A stretch of 64,000 nucleotides of DNA from NCBI RefSeq assembly GCF_002099195.1, contig NZ_NBYX01000025.1, positions 24,580 through 88,579 of the forward strand, read 5' to 3'. The DNA is from Burkholderia puraquae (GTDB taxonomy: Bacteria > Pseudomonadota > Gammaproteobacteria > Burkholderiales > Burkholderiaceae). The stretch's first letter is position 1; each line of letters begins with the position of its first letter. The notes beneath the pieces were generated by a model. The model was not told where the DNA came from. It ran no database searches and worked only from the letters and a program-made list of their open reading frames with translations. Shown one piece after another: positions 30,745-39,958 of the stretch. The position numbers and the translations under genes were made by a program.

Positions 30745-32364
30745 TTACTGGCAAAGCGGCTGCCTTGTCGAGCCTGCGCCGGCGGCTTCCGGCCCCGTTT
30801 TTTTGGCATCCGCGCTGCCCGTGCAGCGTGCATCGACGACGGTCGGCGTGATGAATACGACCAGTTCGCTGCGCTGGTCGCGTTGCGCGCGGTGCCGGAA
30901 AAGCGCGCCCAGAATTGGTATTTTGCCCAAGAGCGGCACGCGCGTCACATCGTTCCGCTTCAGTTGCTCATAGATCCCGCCGATCGCGACCGTCCCGCCG
31001 TTCTCGACCTCGACGCGTGTCTGTACGTGCTTCGTATGGATCGCCGGGCCGGCCGCCGTCGGCTCGCCGATGCTGTCCTTCGTCACGTCGAGGTCGAGCA
31101 CCACGCGCCCGTCCGGCGTGATCTGCGGCTCGACCTCGAGCTTGAGCGTCGCCCGGCGGAACTGCACGCCGCTCACGCCGTTGCCGACCTTCGCCTGGTA
31201 CGGCAGCTCCGAACCCTGTTCGACGATGGCCTTGACGCGATCGGCGGTCACCACGCGCGGACTCGAAACGATCTGGCCCCGCCCCTGCGCCTCGAGCGCG
31301 CTCAGTTCGACGTCGAGCACACGGCTGAGCGGTGCGGCGAACAGCGTGAAGCCGGCGGTCGCCGCTTCGAAGCCGCCGAGCGGCCGCGCAGCAAGGTCGA
31401 GCGCGTTGCGCGCGCCGGCCGTGAACGTGGCGCTCTCGCCCGACGGTGGCCGCTCCTGTGCCCGAAGTGCAACGCGTGCACCGAGATTACGCGAAAAACC
31501 CTGCTCGCCTTCGACGATGCGGGCCTCGATCCGGACCTGCCGCGACGGCCGGTCGATCGCATCGATCAGGCTCGCGATCTGGTCGAGACGCGGCGCGAGA
31601 TCGGTGACGAACAGCAGGTTCGTGCGCGGATCGGCCGCCGCGGCGCCGCGCTTCGACAGCAGGCGCTGACCGGTCGCGCCGGCCAGCAGCCGTTGCACGT
31701 CCTGTGCGCGCGAGTAATGCAGCGCGAACGTCCGGCTCGCAAGCGGCTCCAGATCGGCGGCCCGCGCGTGCATTTCGAAGCGCTCGCGTTCGCGCGCGGC
31801 CAGCTCGGACGCCGGCGTAACCCATATCACGTTGCCCCGCCGGGACATCGCGAGCCCGTGCGTGTCGAGCAGCGTGTCGAAGGCATCCCGCCAGCGGACA
31901 TTGTTCAGACGTAACGTGACGGTGCCGCGCACTTGCTCGCCGACCACGATATTGAGTCCGGTGAACCGCGCGAATGCGTCGAACGCGGCCGCGAGCCCCG
32001 CGCCCTGCAGATTCAGCGAGATCCGCCGCGCGTCGTCAGCATCGCCCGGTTGCCGCGCTGCGGCGTCGCCCATCCGGGTCGGCGGCGCCAACGGGATCGG
32101 CGGCCCCTCCAGCCCCGGTGCCGGGGTGGTGGCCTCTACCTGAAGCGCCGCGCGAGCCGCCTGGCCGAACGGCGGCGGGCCGGCCTCCGTCGATGCGGTG
32201 TTGTCCGCACCGTCCACCGTGCCTTGCGGCAACGGCAGGCCCGGCACCTGCGTATCCATCGACGCGGCAGGCCAGACGGCCGGCAGCGGCGGCAACGAGG
32301 CGCTTGCGCCCGCCGCGGTCAATCCGGCCCAGACGGCGAGTGCCCGACATCCATGCTTCGTCAT
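30745..32364 (-). CDS. pilQ: Type IV pilus/competence secretin PilQ (short, HofQ-like)
   Basis: Outer-membrane secretin pore for type IV pili or DNA uptake. The 539-residue precursor has an N-terminal signal peptide (to about residue 22), a linker, and a secretin N0/STN domain (about 112-185, ISLNLQGAG...VIWVTP). An N1 domain (about 205-280) and the secretin core with IVSSPRVVTADRVKA, VPLLGKIPILGALF and LVVFITPTVV follow. The AMIN domains of full-length PilQ are absent, as in HofQ/ComE. ATG at 32364 overlaps the previous stop (ATGA). Confidence 0.93.
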   Translation of the reverse strand: MTKHGCRALAVWAGLTAAGASASLPPLPAVWPAASMDTQVPGLPLPQGTVDGADNTASTEAGPPPFGQAARAALQVEATTPAPGLEGPPIPLAPPTRMGDAAARQPGDADDARRISLNLQGAGLAAAFDAFARFTGLNIVVGEQVRGTVTLRLNNVRWRDAFDTLLDTHGLAMSRRGNVIWVTPASELAARERERFEMHARAADLEPLASRTFALHYSRAQDVQRLLAGATGQRLLSKRGAAAADPRTNLLFVTDLAPRLDQIASLIDAIDRPSRQVRIEARIVEGEQGFSRNLGARVALRAQERPPSGESATFTAGARNALDLAARPLGGFEAATAGFTLFAAPLSRVLDVELSALEAQGRGQIVSSPRVVTADRVKAIVEQGSELPYQAKVGNGVSGVQFRRATLKLEVEPQITPDGRVVLDLDVTKDSIGEPTAAGPAIHTKHVQTRVEVENGGTVAIGGIYEQLKRNDVTRVPLLGKIPILGALFRHRAQRDQRSELVVFITPTVVDARCTGSADAKKTGPEAAGAGSTRQPLCQ

Positions 32365-33227
32365 GGCCGCCTCCCGTCGTCCAGCGTGACTCGGTACGCG
32401 CCGTCCGCCGTGGCGAGCGTCACGGCGACGGAATCGACTCGCACCACCCGCGCGGCCCCGAGGGCTTCGCCGGGCGCCACGGCCGTGAACGCACCGCCAC
32501 CGTCGTCGAACAGCGCGAGACCGGCGCGCCCGGCGCGAATCGTGCCGGCCAGTCGGGCAGTCGCCCCCTCCGCTTCAGACGAGCCGGCTTCGCCGAACGG
32601 ATCGGCGCCGGGCTCGTCGGCCAGAACCGGCGTCTCCACGCCCGTGGACGTTACCGCCGGCAACCCCGGAAACACGTCGACAGACATTTCCACGCGCGCA
32701 GCCTCCTTTTCCCGTTCGACACGCAGCGCGGTCGGTACCGCCAGCACCGGGAAACGCGCCAGCCCGCCGACCATCTGCAGCAACGCGCGAAAATCGCCGT
32801 CCGCGACGATGCGCACAGTTCGCCGGCCGTCCGGCGCCGCACCATCGGCGCGCAGCGGTTCGATCGATACACCGCGCAGCCCGCTCGACGCGGCGCGATC
32901 GGCCAGTTCCAGCATCAATGCGGCCCATTCCGGCGCACGCGACGAGCGACCGCCGTGTGCCGCCGCCGGCTGCACGTCGCGCTGCCGTGCAGCGGCGGCC
33001 AGCACACGCTGCGCGTCGGCCTCACGCATCTGCGCCGCTGCCAGTAACGCGCGGCTGTGCGCGAGCCCGCTCCAGTCGGCGGCATTCGCCAGATGAATGC
33101 CGCCCACCAGCACGGCCGCGAACGCGAGCACACAGCCTGCGATGTGTGCAGCAGCCGGCGACACGCGCCGCATGCCGCCCAACCATCCGTCGCCGCGCAA
33201 AGCGGGCCGATGCGCGAGCGCCGTCAT
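32361..33227 (-). CDS. PilO-PilP fusion-like inner-membrane alignment protein
   Basis: 288-residue protein at the place where pilO and pilP normally stand. It has a short cytoplasmic N-terminus, one membrane helix (about residues 27-44), an alpha-helical/coiled-coil stretch and a PilO-like domain (about 80-185). A linker and a C-terminal beta-rich segment (about 225-288, LAGTIRAGRAGLALFDDGG...YRVTLDDG) resembling the PilP/GspC homology region follow. PilO and PilP bridge the PilMN platform to the PilQ secretin. ATGA overlaps on both sides tie it to pilN and pilQ. Fold assignment is by position and pattern, not by search. Confidence 0.7.
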   Translation of the reverse strand: MTALAHRPALRGDGWLGGMRRVSPAAAHIAGCVLAFAAVLVGGIHLANAADWSGLAHSRALLAAAQMREADAQRVLAAAARQRDVQPAAAHGGRSSRAPEWAALMLELADRAASSGLRGVSIEPLRADGAAPDGRRTVRIVADGDFRALLQMVGGLARFPVLAVPTALRVEREKEAARVEMSVDVFPGLPAVTSTGVETPVLADEPGADPFGEAGSSEAEGATARLAGTIRAGRAGLALFDDGGGAFTAVAPGEALGAARVVRVDSVAVTLATADGAYRVTLDDGRRP

Positions 33228-33832
33228 GCGCCACCTCCCGATGCCTTCCGGGACGGCATCGCGTCGTGCCAGCGCAGCTGGACCGAGAACCGGAACGGCA
33301 TCCCGCCCGTCGTGACCGGAGCATCCGAAGCAGGCTTCAACGCATCGATATCGATCCGCCAGCCACGCTGCTCGCGCGCCATCCCCGCGAGCCATCGCGC
33401 GGCCGCCCGGTAGCTCGCGGCGCGCGCATCGAGCACGGCACCGGCCGACGTCGTACGCAGCGCGTCGAGCCGGACGGTACCGTCACGCACCTGCGCCATG
33501 GTGGCCAGCAGCCCCGCGACGTGCCGGTAAGGCACGGCAAGCGCGGCCGCCTGCGCGTCGCGCTGCGCGGCGACGGTCGCTGCCTTGGCGGTGCGCGTCG
33601 CGGCTCCCACCTGCGGCTGCAACTGCCGCAACCGCGCCTCCACGCCTGCGCGCTCGGCATCCACGCGCCACCGCGCCCCGGAGGCGGCGCCCGTCCACAG
33701 GCCGGCGCCAAGCACGCCGAACAGTATCGCCGTACCGCACTGTACGGCCCGACGACGTCGCAACGCCTGCGCCAGCCGCTCGCGGTACGGCATCAGGTTG
33801 AAGCCGCCCGGCTCCACGCGACAGGCCGTCAT
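33224..33832 (-). CDS. pilN: Type IV pilus assembly protein PilN-like
   Basis: 202-residue bitopic inner-membrane protein. It has the conserved PilN N-terminal motif NLMPYRE (about residues 13-19), which inserts into PilM, then one membrane helix (about 34-50), a coiled coil (about 55-100) and a periplasmic domain. Start ATG at 33832 (MTACRVEPGGFNLMPYRE), overlapping the pilM stop by ATGA. Confidence 0.85.
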   Translation of the reverse strand: MTACRVEPGGFNLMPYRERLAQALRRRRAVQCGTAILFGVLGAGLWTGAASGARWRVDAERAGVEARLRQLQPQVGAATRTAKAATVAAQRDAQAAALAVPYRHVAGLLATMAQVRDGTVRLDALRTTSAGAVLDARAASYRAAARWLAGMAREQRGWRIDIDALKPASDAPVTTGGMPFRFSVQLRWHDAMPSRKASGGGA

Positions 33833-34755
33833 TCCCACACCCCGCGCAATGCCAGCCCGAATGCGACGGCCCATGCCGGGCCGCCCGGCATGCCGGCGGG
33901 CGGACACGGTTGCCCGCTCCAGCCCGTGCAGTCGAACGACACCGCAACCGCGCCGAGCACGTCGCCGAGATCGGCGACGGACGTATCGAAGCGAGCGATA
34001 CACCGCTCGTCCCCGGCCACGAGTACGCAGCACACGGCCCCGAGCGCGCGCTGGCGCAATGCATCGGAAAACGCTCCGGGCACGGCGCCGGACAGCGTCA
34101 GCACCGGTACGGCCAACGGGCCGTCGATTCGCCAGCCGTGCACGCCCGCGTCATGGAACCAGAGCGCCGCGCAGGAGCCCGCCTGCGCGGCGGGTTCGAA
34201 TTGCGCGGCATAGCGCAACGCGCGCAGCGCCGCGGCCGACTCGCCGTCGACCACCGTCAGGTCGACGCCGGCCTGTGCAGCCACGTCGATCCGCCGTTCG
34301 AGCAGCGCCAGCGGGGCCACGGCAACCTCGATCTCGCCCGCCCCCGCGCCGCCATCCTGCCGCCAGTCGAATGCGAGACTGTCCGGCGCCAACCCCGAGA
34401 TGCGTTCGGCCGCCTGCCGCGCGGCGTCCTCGATGTCGACCCGTCCGGCCAGATCGAGCATCGCGGTGCGCACCTCGTCATCGCGCAACGCCATTACGCC
34501 GCGCGCGTCACTCCGAACGTCGGCCGCCGACAGCCTCGACACGGCTGCGGCCAGCGCACGCGCAACCGCCGCCCAGCGCGCATCCTCCGGCCCGCCCGCC
34601 AACCCGACCGGCTCCCGCTCGAGCCCCTCGACGCACACCTCCGCGCCCCGGCCGCGCCGGCTCAGCACGACCACCCTCACCTCGTCCGCACCAACGTCGA
34701 TTCCTGTCGACCGGTGCCCGCCCTGCGCAAACCGCGCTCCCCATCGTCCCGCCAT
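33829..34755 (-). CDS. pilM: Type IV pilus assembly ATPase-fold protein PilM-like
   Basis: 308-residue actin-like cytoplasmic protein that binds the PilN N-terminus beneath the inner-membrane platform. Visible elements: GIDVGADEVRVVVLSR (phosphate-1-like strand), AAERISGLAPDSLAFDW, VAVAPLALLERRIDVAAQAGVDLTVVDGES (PilM-typical). ATG at 34755 is chosen because GGGAGG lies 5 nt upstream; an upstream in-frame ATG at 34812 has no such site. First gene of pilMN(OP)Q, divergent from mrcA. Confidence 0.85.
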   Translation of the reverse strand: MAGRWGARFAQGGHRSTGIDVGADEVRVVVLSRRGRGAEVCVEGLEREPVGLAGGPEDARWAAVARALAAAVSRLSAADVRSDARGVMALRDDEVRTAMLDLAGRVDIEDAARQAAERISGLAPDSLAFDWRQDGGAGAGEIEVAVAPLALLERRIDVAAQAGVDLTVVDGESAAALRALRYAAQFEPAAQAGSCAALWFHDAGVHGWRIDGPLAVPVLTLSGAVPGAFSDALRQRALGAVCCVLVAGDERCIARFDTSVADLGDVLGAVAVSFDCTGWSGQPCPPAGMPGGPAWAVAFGLALRGVWE

Positions 34756-34950
34756 CCCAACCTCCCGAGATCGTCGCGGCCCACGCCGCGCTTCCGAGAC
34801 CTGATTCTGCAAAGCGGCGCGGGTGACCGACAGTCGGCCTAACGGCCAGCACCCGCTCGCGACGGCCGCGCGCGGGCTATGCTGGAAGTACGCCAGCCCG
34901 CGACTTCGCGGCGGGCGCCCCCCGCGTCAGGACCGGTCTTACCGGGCAGC

Positions 34951-34956
34951 TATAAT
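34951..34956 (+). promoter_or_regulatory. predicted mrcA -10 element
   Basis: Perfect TATAAT 20 nt before the mrcA ATG; no good -35 match is seen 16-18 nt upstream. The predicted transcript would have a leader of only about 13-14 nt. Confidence 0.45.
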
Positions 34957-34975
34957 CGCGGGACTGTTTTCCGGT

Positions 34976-37366
34976 ATGCCTATGCAATCCACGACTCCTA
35001 CGTCCCCGCCTCCTGCCCCGGAGCCGAAGAAGCGGCCCTGGTGGCAAAAAGTCCTGCTCGGATTCGCCACGATGTGCGTGGCTCTCGTCGTGGCCGGCGG
35101 CCTCGTGCTCGGCTACGCGCTCGTCGTCGCGTGGCCGAACATGCCGTCGCTCGACGCGCTGACCGACTATCGCCCGAAGGTGCCGCTGCGCATCTATACG
35201 TCCGATCACGTGCTGATCGGCGAATTCGGCGAAGAGCGCCGCGACGTCGTCCATTTCAAGGACGTGCCCGACTCGCTGAAGAAGGCGATCCTCGCGATCG
35301 AGGACGCACGCTTCTACGATCACGGCGGTGTCGACCTCACCGGCATCGTCCGCGCCGGCTTCGTCGCGCTGACGAACGGCCATGCGTCGCAGGGTGCGAG
35401 CACGATCACGATGCAGGTCGCGCGCAACTTCTTCCTGTCGAGCGAGAAGACCTACACGCGCAAGATCTACGAGATGCTGCTCGCGTACCGGATCGAGCGT
35501 GCGCTGACGAAGGATCAGATTCTCGAGGTCTACATGAATCAGATCTATCTCGGCCAGCGCGCGTACGGCTTCGCGAGCGCCGCACGGGTCTACTTCGGCA
35601 AGGACCTGAAGGACATCACGCTGGCCGAAGCCGCGATGCTCGCCGGGCTGCCGAAGGCGCCGTCCGCGTACAACCCGGTCGTGAACCCGAAGCGTGCGAA
35701 GGTGCGCCAGGAATACATCCTGCAGCGGATGCTCGAGCTGAACTTCATCTCGCGCGAGCAGTACGACGAGGCCGTTGCACAGCCGCTCGTCGTCAAGGGT
35801 CCGGGCCGCGATTTCAGCGTGCATGCCGAGTACGTCGCGGAAATGGTCCGACAAATGATGTACGCGCAGTACCGTGAGGAAACCTACACGCGCGGCTTCA
35901 ACGTCGTCACGACGCTCGACTCCGCGGATCAGCAGGTCGCGTACACCGCGCTGCGCAGGGGCATCATGGATTACGAACGCCGGCACGGCTATCGGGGGCC
36001 GGAAGGCTTCATCGAGCTGCCGGCCGGCGCCGACGACCGCGAACAGGCGATCGACGATGCACTGCTCGAGCACCCCGACAACGGCGAGCTGATCGCCGCG
36101 GTCGTCACGGCCGCCAGCCCGCGCCAGATCACGGTTGCGTTCATCGACGGCAGCAATGCGACGATCGAAGGCGACAACCTGCGCTTCGCGTCAGGCGCGC
36201 TGTCGGCCAATGCGCAGCCGAATCGCCGCATCCGCCCGGGCGCGATCGTCCGCGTCGTGAAGAACGACGCCGGCAAATGGTCGATCACGCAGTTGCCGCA
36301 GGTTGAGGGAGCGTTCCTGTCGATCGTCCCGCAGGACGGTGCGATCCGCTCGCTCGTCGGCGGCTTCGACTACAACAAGAACAAGTTCAACCACGTCACG
36401 CAGGCGTGGCGGCAGCCGGGTTCGTCGTTCAAGCCGTTCATCTATTCGGCGTCGCTCGACAAGGGCCTCGGGCCGGCAACCGTGATCAACGACGGCCCGC
36501 TGTATTTCAGCGCGGCCGAAACGGGCGGCCAGCCGTGGGAGCCGAAGAACTACGGCGGCGGCTTCGAAGGCCCGATGTCGATGCGCACTGCGCTGCAGCG
36601 TTCGCGCAACCTCGTGTCGATCCGGATCCTGAACCACATCGGCACGAAGTACGCGCAGCAGTACATCACGCGCTTCGGCTTCGATGCCGAACGCCATCCG
36701 GCCTACCTGCCGATGGCACTCGGCGCGGGCCAGGTCACGCCGCTGCAGATGGCGGGCGCGTACTCGGTATTCGCGAACGGCGGCTACCGCGTCAATCCGT
36801 ACCTGATCGCCGAAGTCACCGATCCGAACGGCGCGATCGTCGCGCGCGCGCAGCCGCTCGTCGCCGAGCAGAACGCGCCGCGCGCGATCGACGCACGCAA
36901 CGCGTACGTGATGAACAGCTTGCTGCAGAGCGTCGCGCAGCGCGGCACGGGCGCACGCACCAACGTGCTGAAGCGCACCGACCTCGCGGGCAAGACCGGC
37001 ACGACGAACGATTCGCACGACGCGTGGTTCGCCGGCTACCAGCACACGCTCGCCGCGATCGCGTGGATCGGCTACGACAATCCGCGCAGCCTCGGCGATC
37101 GCGAAACGGGCGGCGGCCTGTCGCTGCCGGTCTGGATCGACTACATGGGCGCCGCGCTCAAGGGCGTGCCCGAGTTCAAGCCGACGGTGCCGGACGGCGT
37201 CGAATCGCTCGGCGGCGAGCTGTACTTCACCGAGTTCGCGCCGGGTCACGGCTTCGTGTCGACGGTCGGCGTCCCGCAGGCACCGGCCGCGCAGAACGTC
37301 GACGCAACCGTGCCGCACGTCGACGAGCAGGAAAAGCAGGACATCATGAACCTGTTCGCGCACTGA
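34976..37366 (+). CDS. mrcA: Penicillin-binding protein 1A
   Basis: Bifunctional class A PBP making and crosslinking peptidoglycan. The 796-residue protein has a short cytoplasmic Pro-rich tail, a membrane anchor (about residues 26-47) and a GT51 glycosyltransferase domain (EDARFYDHGGVD, QGASTITMQVARNFFLS, YLGQRAYGFASA). An OB-like insert and a transpeptidase with SxxK in GSSFKPF, SxN in SRN and KTGTT follow. ATG at 34976 (MPMQSTTPTS) is chosen; a second ATG at 34982 is also possible. Divergent from pilM as in other proteobacteria. Confidence 0.96.
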   Translation: MPMQSTTPTSPPPAPEPKKRPWWQKVLLGFATMCVALVVAGGLVLGYALVVAWPNMPSLDALTDYRPKVPLRIYTSDHVLIGEFGEERRDVVHFKDVPDSLKKAILAIEDARFYDHGGVDLTGIVRAGFVALTNGHASQGASTITMQVARNFFLSSEKTYTRKIYEMLLAYRIERALTKDQILEVYMNQIYLGQRAYGFASAARVYFGKDLKDITLAEAAMLAGLPKAPSAYNPVVNPKRAKVRQEYILQRMLELNFISREQYDEAVAQPLVVKGPGRDFSVHAEYVAEMVRQMMYAQYREETYTRGFNVVTTLDSADQQVAYTALRRGIMDYERRHGYRGPEGFIELPAGADDREQAIDDALLEHPDNGELIAAVVTAASPRQITVAFIDGSNATIEGDNLRFASGALSANAQPNRRIRPGAIVRVVKNDAGKWSITQLPQVEGAFLSIVPQDGAIRSLVGGFDYNKNKFNHVTQAWRQPGSSFKPFIYSASLDKGLGPATVINDGPLYFSAAETGGQPWEPKNYGGGFEGPMSMRTALQRSRNLVSIRILNHIGTKYAQQYITRFGFDAERHPAYLPMALGAGQVTPLQMAGAYSVFANGGYRVNPYLIAEVTDPNGAIVARAQPLVAEQNAPRAIDARNAYVMNSLLQSVAQRGTGARTNVLKRTDLAGKTGTTNDSHDAWFAGYQHTLAAIAWIGYDNPRSLGDRETGGGLSLPVWIDYMGAALKGVPEFKPTVPDGVESLGGELYFTEFAPGHGFVSTVGVPQAPAAQNVDATVPHVDEQEKQDIMNLFAH

Positions 37367-37383
37367 TCACCGGCCCGGACATG

Positions 37384-37416
37384 AAAAAAGCGCCCCAGCG
37401 GGGCGCTTTTTCTTTG
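37384..37416. terminator. bidirectional terminator between mrcA and cyaY
   Basis: AAAAAGCGCCCC-AGC-GGGGCGCTTTTT hairpin with T-runs in both directions, between the converging mrcA (plus) and cyaY (minus) genes. Confidence 0.92.
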
Positions 37417-37445
37417 GGTCACGCGTCGGGGCCGAGCCCCGATCG

Positions 37446-37772
37446 TCACGCGCTGAACGTGATCGGCAGGCCGGCCTGCCGCGTCGCGTATTCGGTGAGC
37501 GCCGAGAAAAACTCGGTGCCCGTGCGCGTATCGCGCCATTCGCCGTCGATGAAACGGTAGTGGAAACCGCCCGCCTTCGCGGCGATCCACACCTCCTTCA
37601 TCGGCGGCTGCAGATTGACGATGATCTTCGAGCCGTTCTCGAACGTCAGCGTCAGGACGCTGCCGTTGCGCTCCAGATCGATGTCGTGATCGCCGTCGTT
37701 GGCGTCGTCGACGGTACGCTCGACGGCCGCCAGCACGGCCTCGGCACGGGTCAGGTATTCGGTATCGGACAT
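37446..37772 (-). CDS. cyaY: Frataxin-like iron-donor protein CyaY
   Basis: Small acidic alpha/beta protein that binds iron and modulates Fe-S cluster assembly on IscS/IscU. 108 residues, usual length. The acidic first helix and strand (EAVLAAVERTVDDANDGDHDIDLERNG) and the frataxin sheet signature VLTLTFENGSKIIVNLQPPMKEVWIAAKAGGFHY are clear. It is divergent from lptM with only 36 nt between the starts. Confidence 0.96.
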   Translation of the reverse strand: MSDTEYLTRAEAVLAAVERTVDDANDGDHDIDLERNGSVLTLTFENGSKIIVNLQPPMKEVWIAAKAGGFHYRFIDGEWRDTRTGTEFFSALTEYATRQAGLPITFSA

Positions 37773-37808
37773 GCTAAACTCTATCGGTTCAATTGTTCAG
37801 GGACGATC

Positions 37809-38087
37809 ATGCGAGTCGTTTTCCGGATGAGCGCGATTGTAGCGGCTTTGGCGATTCTTGCCGGCTGCGGTCAAAGCGGCGCGCTCTATCTGCCCACCGT
37901 GCCTCCGATGCCCAAGCCACTCCAGCAGCAGGACACGCCGCCGTCGGACGTGAAGCCGACCGATGAAAACGCGTCGTCCGACAGTGTGCCCGATTCGTCC
38001 GGCACGCCGCTCACGCTGTCGCCCGAATTGTCGAGCGGGGTATCGACCATGCCCGCACCGGCGTCGGGCCCGGCCGTCGCGAAATAA
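37809..38087 (+). CDS. lptM: LPS translocon maturation lipoprotein LptM (YifL family)
   Basis: 92-residue lipoprotein with signal peptide and lipobox LAGC (Cys near residue 20), followed by CGQSGALYLP, matching the LptM core CGxxGPLYLP. The rest is a Pro/Ser/Thr-rich flexible tail. LptM is reported to help oxidative maturation of LptD in the outer membrane; here the role is inferred from the motif. ATG at 37809 gives the signal peptide directly. In many proteobacteria it lies between cyaY and lysA; here a terminator follows and lysA is absent. Confidence 0.88.
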   Translation: MRVVFRMSAIVAALAILAGCGQSGALYLPTVPPMPKPLQQQDTPPSDVKPTDENASSDSVPDSSGTPLTLSPELSSGVSTMPAPASGPAVAK

Positions 38088-38118
38088 CGACGCGCCGCCT
38101 GCACGGCTCACGAAACAA

Positions 38119-38150
38119 GGCGATGACTGCCCGGTCATCGCCTTTTTTTC
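38119..38150 (+). terminator. intrinsic terminator after lptM
   Basis: AGGCGATGAC-TGCCCG-GTCATCGCCT hairpin directly followed by a T-run, 31 nt after the lptM stop. Confidence 0.92.
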
Positions 38151-38161
38151 AGGCTGCGCCG

Positions 38162-38848
38162 TCACGCGCGCACACGCCGCCACCCCCACGCAGCCAGCCG
38201 CCAGCCGAGCAATGCGGCGATGATCGCCGCATAAAGCTTCGGCTGCGCGAGATCATGCTTGCCGGCCCTCATCCACCAGAAGTGCAGCACGCCGAACAGC
38301 GCGATCGCGTAGATCGCGCTATGCAGCCGCGCCCAGTGGCGGCCGAGCCGGCGCACCATCGCGCGCGGCGACGTTGCCGCGAGCGGAATCAGCAGCACGA
38401 ACGCGGCGAAACCGACCGTGATGAACGGGCGCTTGCCCACGTCCTTCAGGATCGCGACGACGTCGAACCACTTGTCGAACCACAAGTAAGTCGTGAAGTG
38501 CAGCGTCGCGTAAAAGAACGCGAACAGTCCGATCATCCGGCGAAAGCGTAGCAGCGTGGCGAACCCCGTCATGCGGCGCAGCGGCGTGACGGCGAGCGTG
38601 ACGCACAGCATCACGAGCGTCCAGAGGCCCGTCGAGCGCGTGATGAACTCGATCGGATTCGCGCCGAGCCGGTCGGTCAGCCCGAACAGCACGAGGCGCG
38701 CGAGCGGATAAAGGCCGGCCGCGAAAACCAGCACCTTGGCCGGCACGAGCCAGCGCGGTGCGGCGGAACGGACCGCACCGGCCCGCGCGGCACGTGCAGC
38801 CGGGCCGGCGCCGGCTGTGGGCGCGGCCGTCAGCGTCGAAGGGGGCAT
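38162..38848 (-). CDS. msrQ: MsrQ, haem membrane subunit of methionine sulfoxide reductase
   Basis: Six-helix b-type haem protein that passes electrons from the quinone pool to periplasmic MsrP. The 228-residue protein has an Ala-rich N-terminus, then hydrophobic helices with conserved His residues in FYATLHFTTYLW, HWARLHSAIYAIALFGVLHFWW. ATG at 38848 gives the normal ~200-230 length; the open frame runs further upstream into msrP. Follows msrP by 20 nt. Confidence 0.93.
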   Translation of the reverse strand: MPPSTLTAAPTAGAGPAARAARAGAVRSAAPRWLVPAKVLVFAAGLYPLARLVLFGLTDRLGANPIEFITRSTGLWTLVMLCVTLAVTPLRRMTGFATLLRFRRMIGLFAFFYATLHFTTYLWFDKWFDVVAILKDVGKRPFITVGFAAFVLLIPLAATSPRAMVRRLGRHWARLHSAIYAIALFGVLHFWWMRAGKHDLAQPKLYAAIIAALLGWRLAAWGWRRVRA

Positions 38849-38868
38849 GTCGTTTCTCACCGTTGCCC

Positions 38869-39864
38869 TCAGAAATTCTTCTTCAGGTCCATGCCGTGAT
38901 ACATCGACGCGACCAGATCGCCGTAGCCGTTGAACATCAGCGTCTTGCGTTTCGGCGTGAAAAAGCCGTCCTCGCCGATGCGCCGCTCGGTCGCCTGGCT
39001 CCAGCGCGGATGATCGACGTTCGGGTTCACGTTCGAATAAAAACCGTACTCGTTCGATGCGTACGTGTTCCAGCTCGTCTGCGGCTGCTTGTCGACGAAG
39101 CGGATCTTCACGAGCGACTTCGCGCTCTTGAAGCCGTACTTCCACGGCACGACGATACGCACCGGCGCGCCGTTCTGGTTCGGCAGCACCTGCCCGTAGA
39201 CGCCCATCGTCAGCAGCGTCAGCGGATTCATCGCCTCGTCCATCCGCAGCCCTTCCGAGTACGGCCAGTCGAGTACAGGTGTCGAGAGGCCGGGCATCTG
39301 CGACGGATCGGCCAGCGTGACGAACTGCACGTATTTCGCGTTGCCGGTCGGCTGCACGCGCTTGATCAGCTCGGACAGCGGCACGCCGATCCACGGGATC
39401 ACCATCGACCATCCCTCGACGCAGCGCAACCGGTACACGCGCTCCTCGAGCGGCGCGAGCTTCAGCAGTTCGTCGAGATCGAACACCTTCGGATGCAGCA
39501 CCTCACCCTCGACGCTCACGCGCCACGGACGCGGCCGCAACGTGCCGGCGTTCTGCGCGGGGTCACTCTTGTCGGTGCCGAATTCGTAGAAGTTGTTGTA
39601 GGACGTGATGTCCTTGAACGGCGTCACCTTGTCGGCCGCGACGAACTTCGGATTCGTCTTCGCCGCGAGCTTCGCGGCCCGCGCATCCGGCGACGCATAG
39701 GCGGCAAATGCCGCGCCGCTGGCACCGAGCAGCCCGCCCGCCGCCGCGAGGCCGGCCGCTTGCAATACGCGCCGCCGATTCTCGAAGACCGCACGCGGCG
39801 TGATTTCGCCGGGCGCAATATCGCCGCCGGTCAGTACGTTCCGCAAAGGGCTTTTGATCCACAT
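38869..39864 (-). CDS. msrP: MsrP, periplasmic molybdoenzyme methionine sulfoxide reductase
   Basis: Catalytic subunit that repairs oxidised Met in envelope proteins. The 331-residue precursor has a Tat signal with twin Arg in ENRRRVLQAAG (about residues 28-38). The molybdopterin-ligating Cys stands in RLRCVEGWSM (about 147-156), and KYGFKSAK lies further on. ATG at 39864. Operon with msrQ. Confidence 0.96.
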   Translation of the reverse strand: MWIKSPLRNVLTGGDIAPGEITPRAVFENRRRVLQAAGLAAAGGLLGASGAAFAAYASPDARAAKLAAKTNPKFVAADKVTPFKDITSYNNFYEFGTDKSDPAQNAGTLRPRPWRVSVEGEVLHPKVFDLDELLKLAPLEERVYRLRCVEGWSMVIPWIGVPLSELIKRVQPTGNAKYVQFVTLADPSQMPGLSTPVLDWPYSEGLRMDEAMNPLTLLTMGVYGQVLPNQNGAPVRIVVPWKYGFKSAKSLVKIRFVDKQPQTSWNTYASNEYGFYSNVNPNVDHPRWSQATERRIGEDGFFTPKRKTLMFNGYGDLVASMYHGMDLKKNF

Positions 39865-39958
39865 CGTGCTGCTCCTCCTGCATGCGCCGCGCGCAGCTTC
39901 ATGAGCGTTCGACCCGACCCGTCGTGCGCCGTTCGACGCCCGGGCCGCCCGCCCGTTA

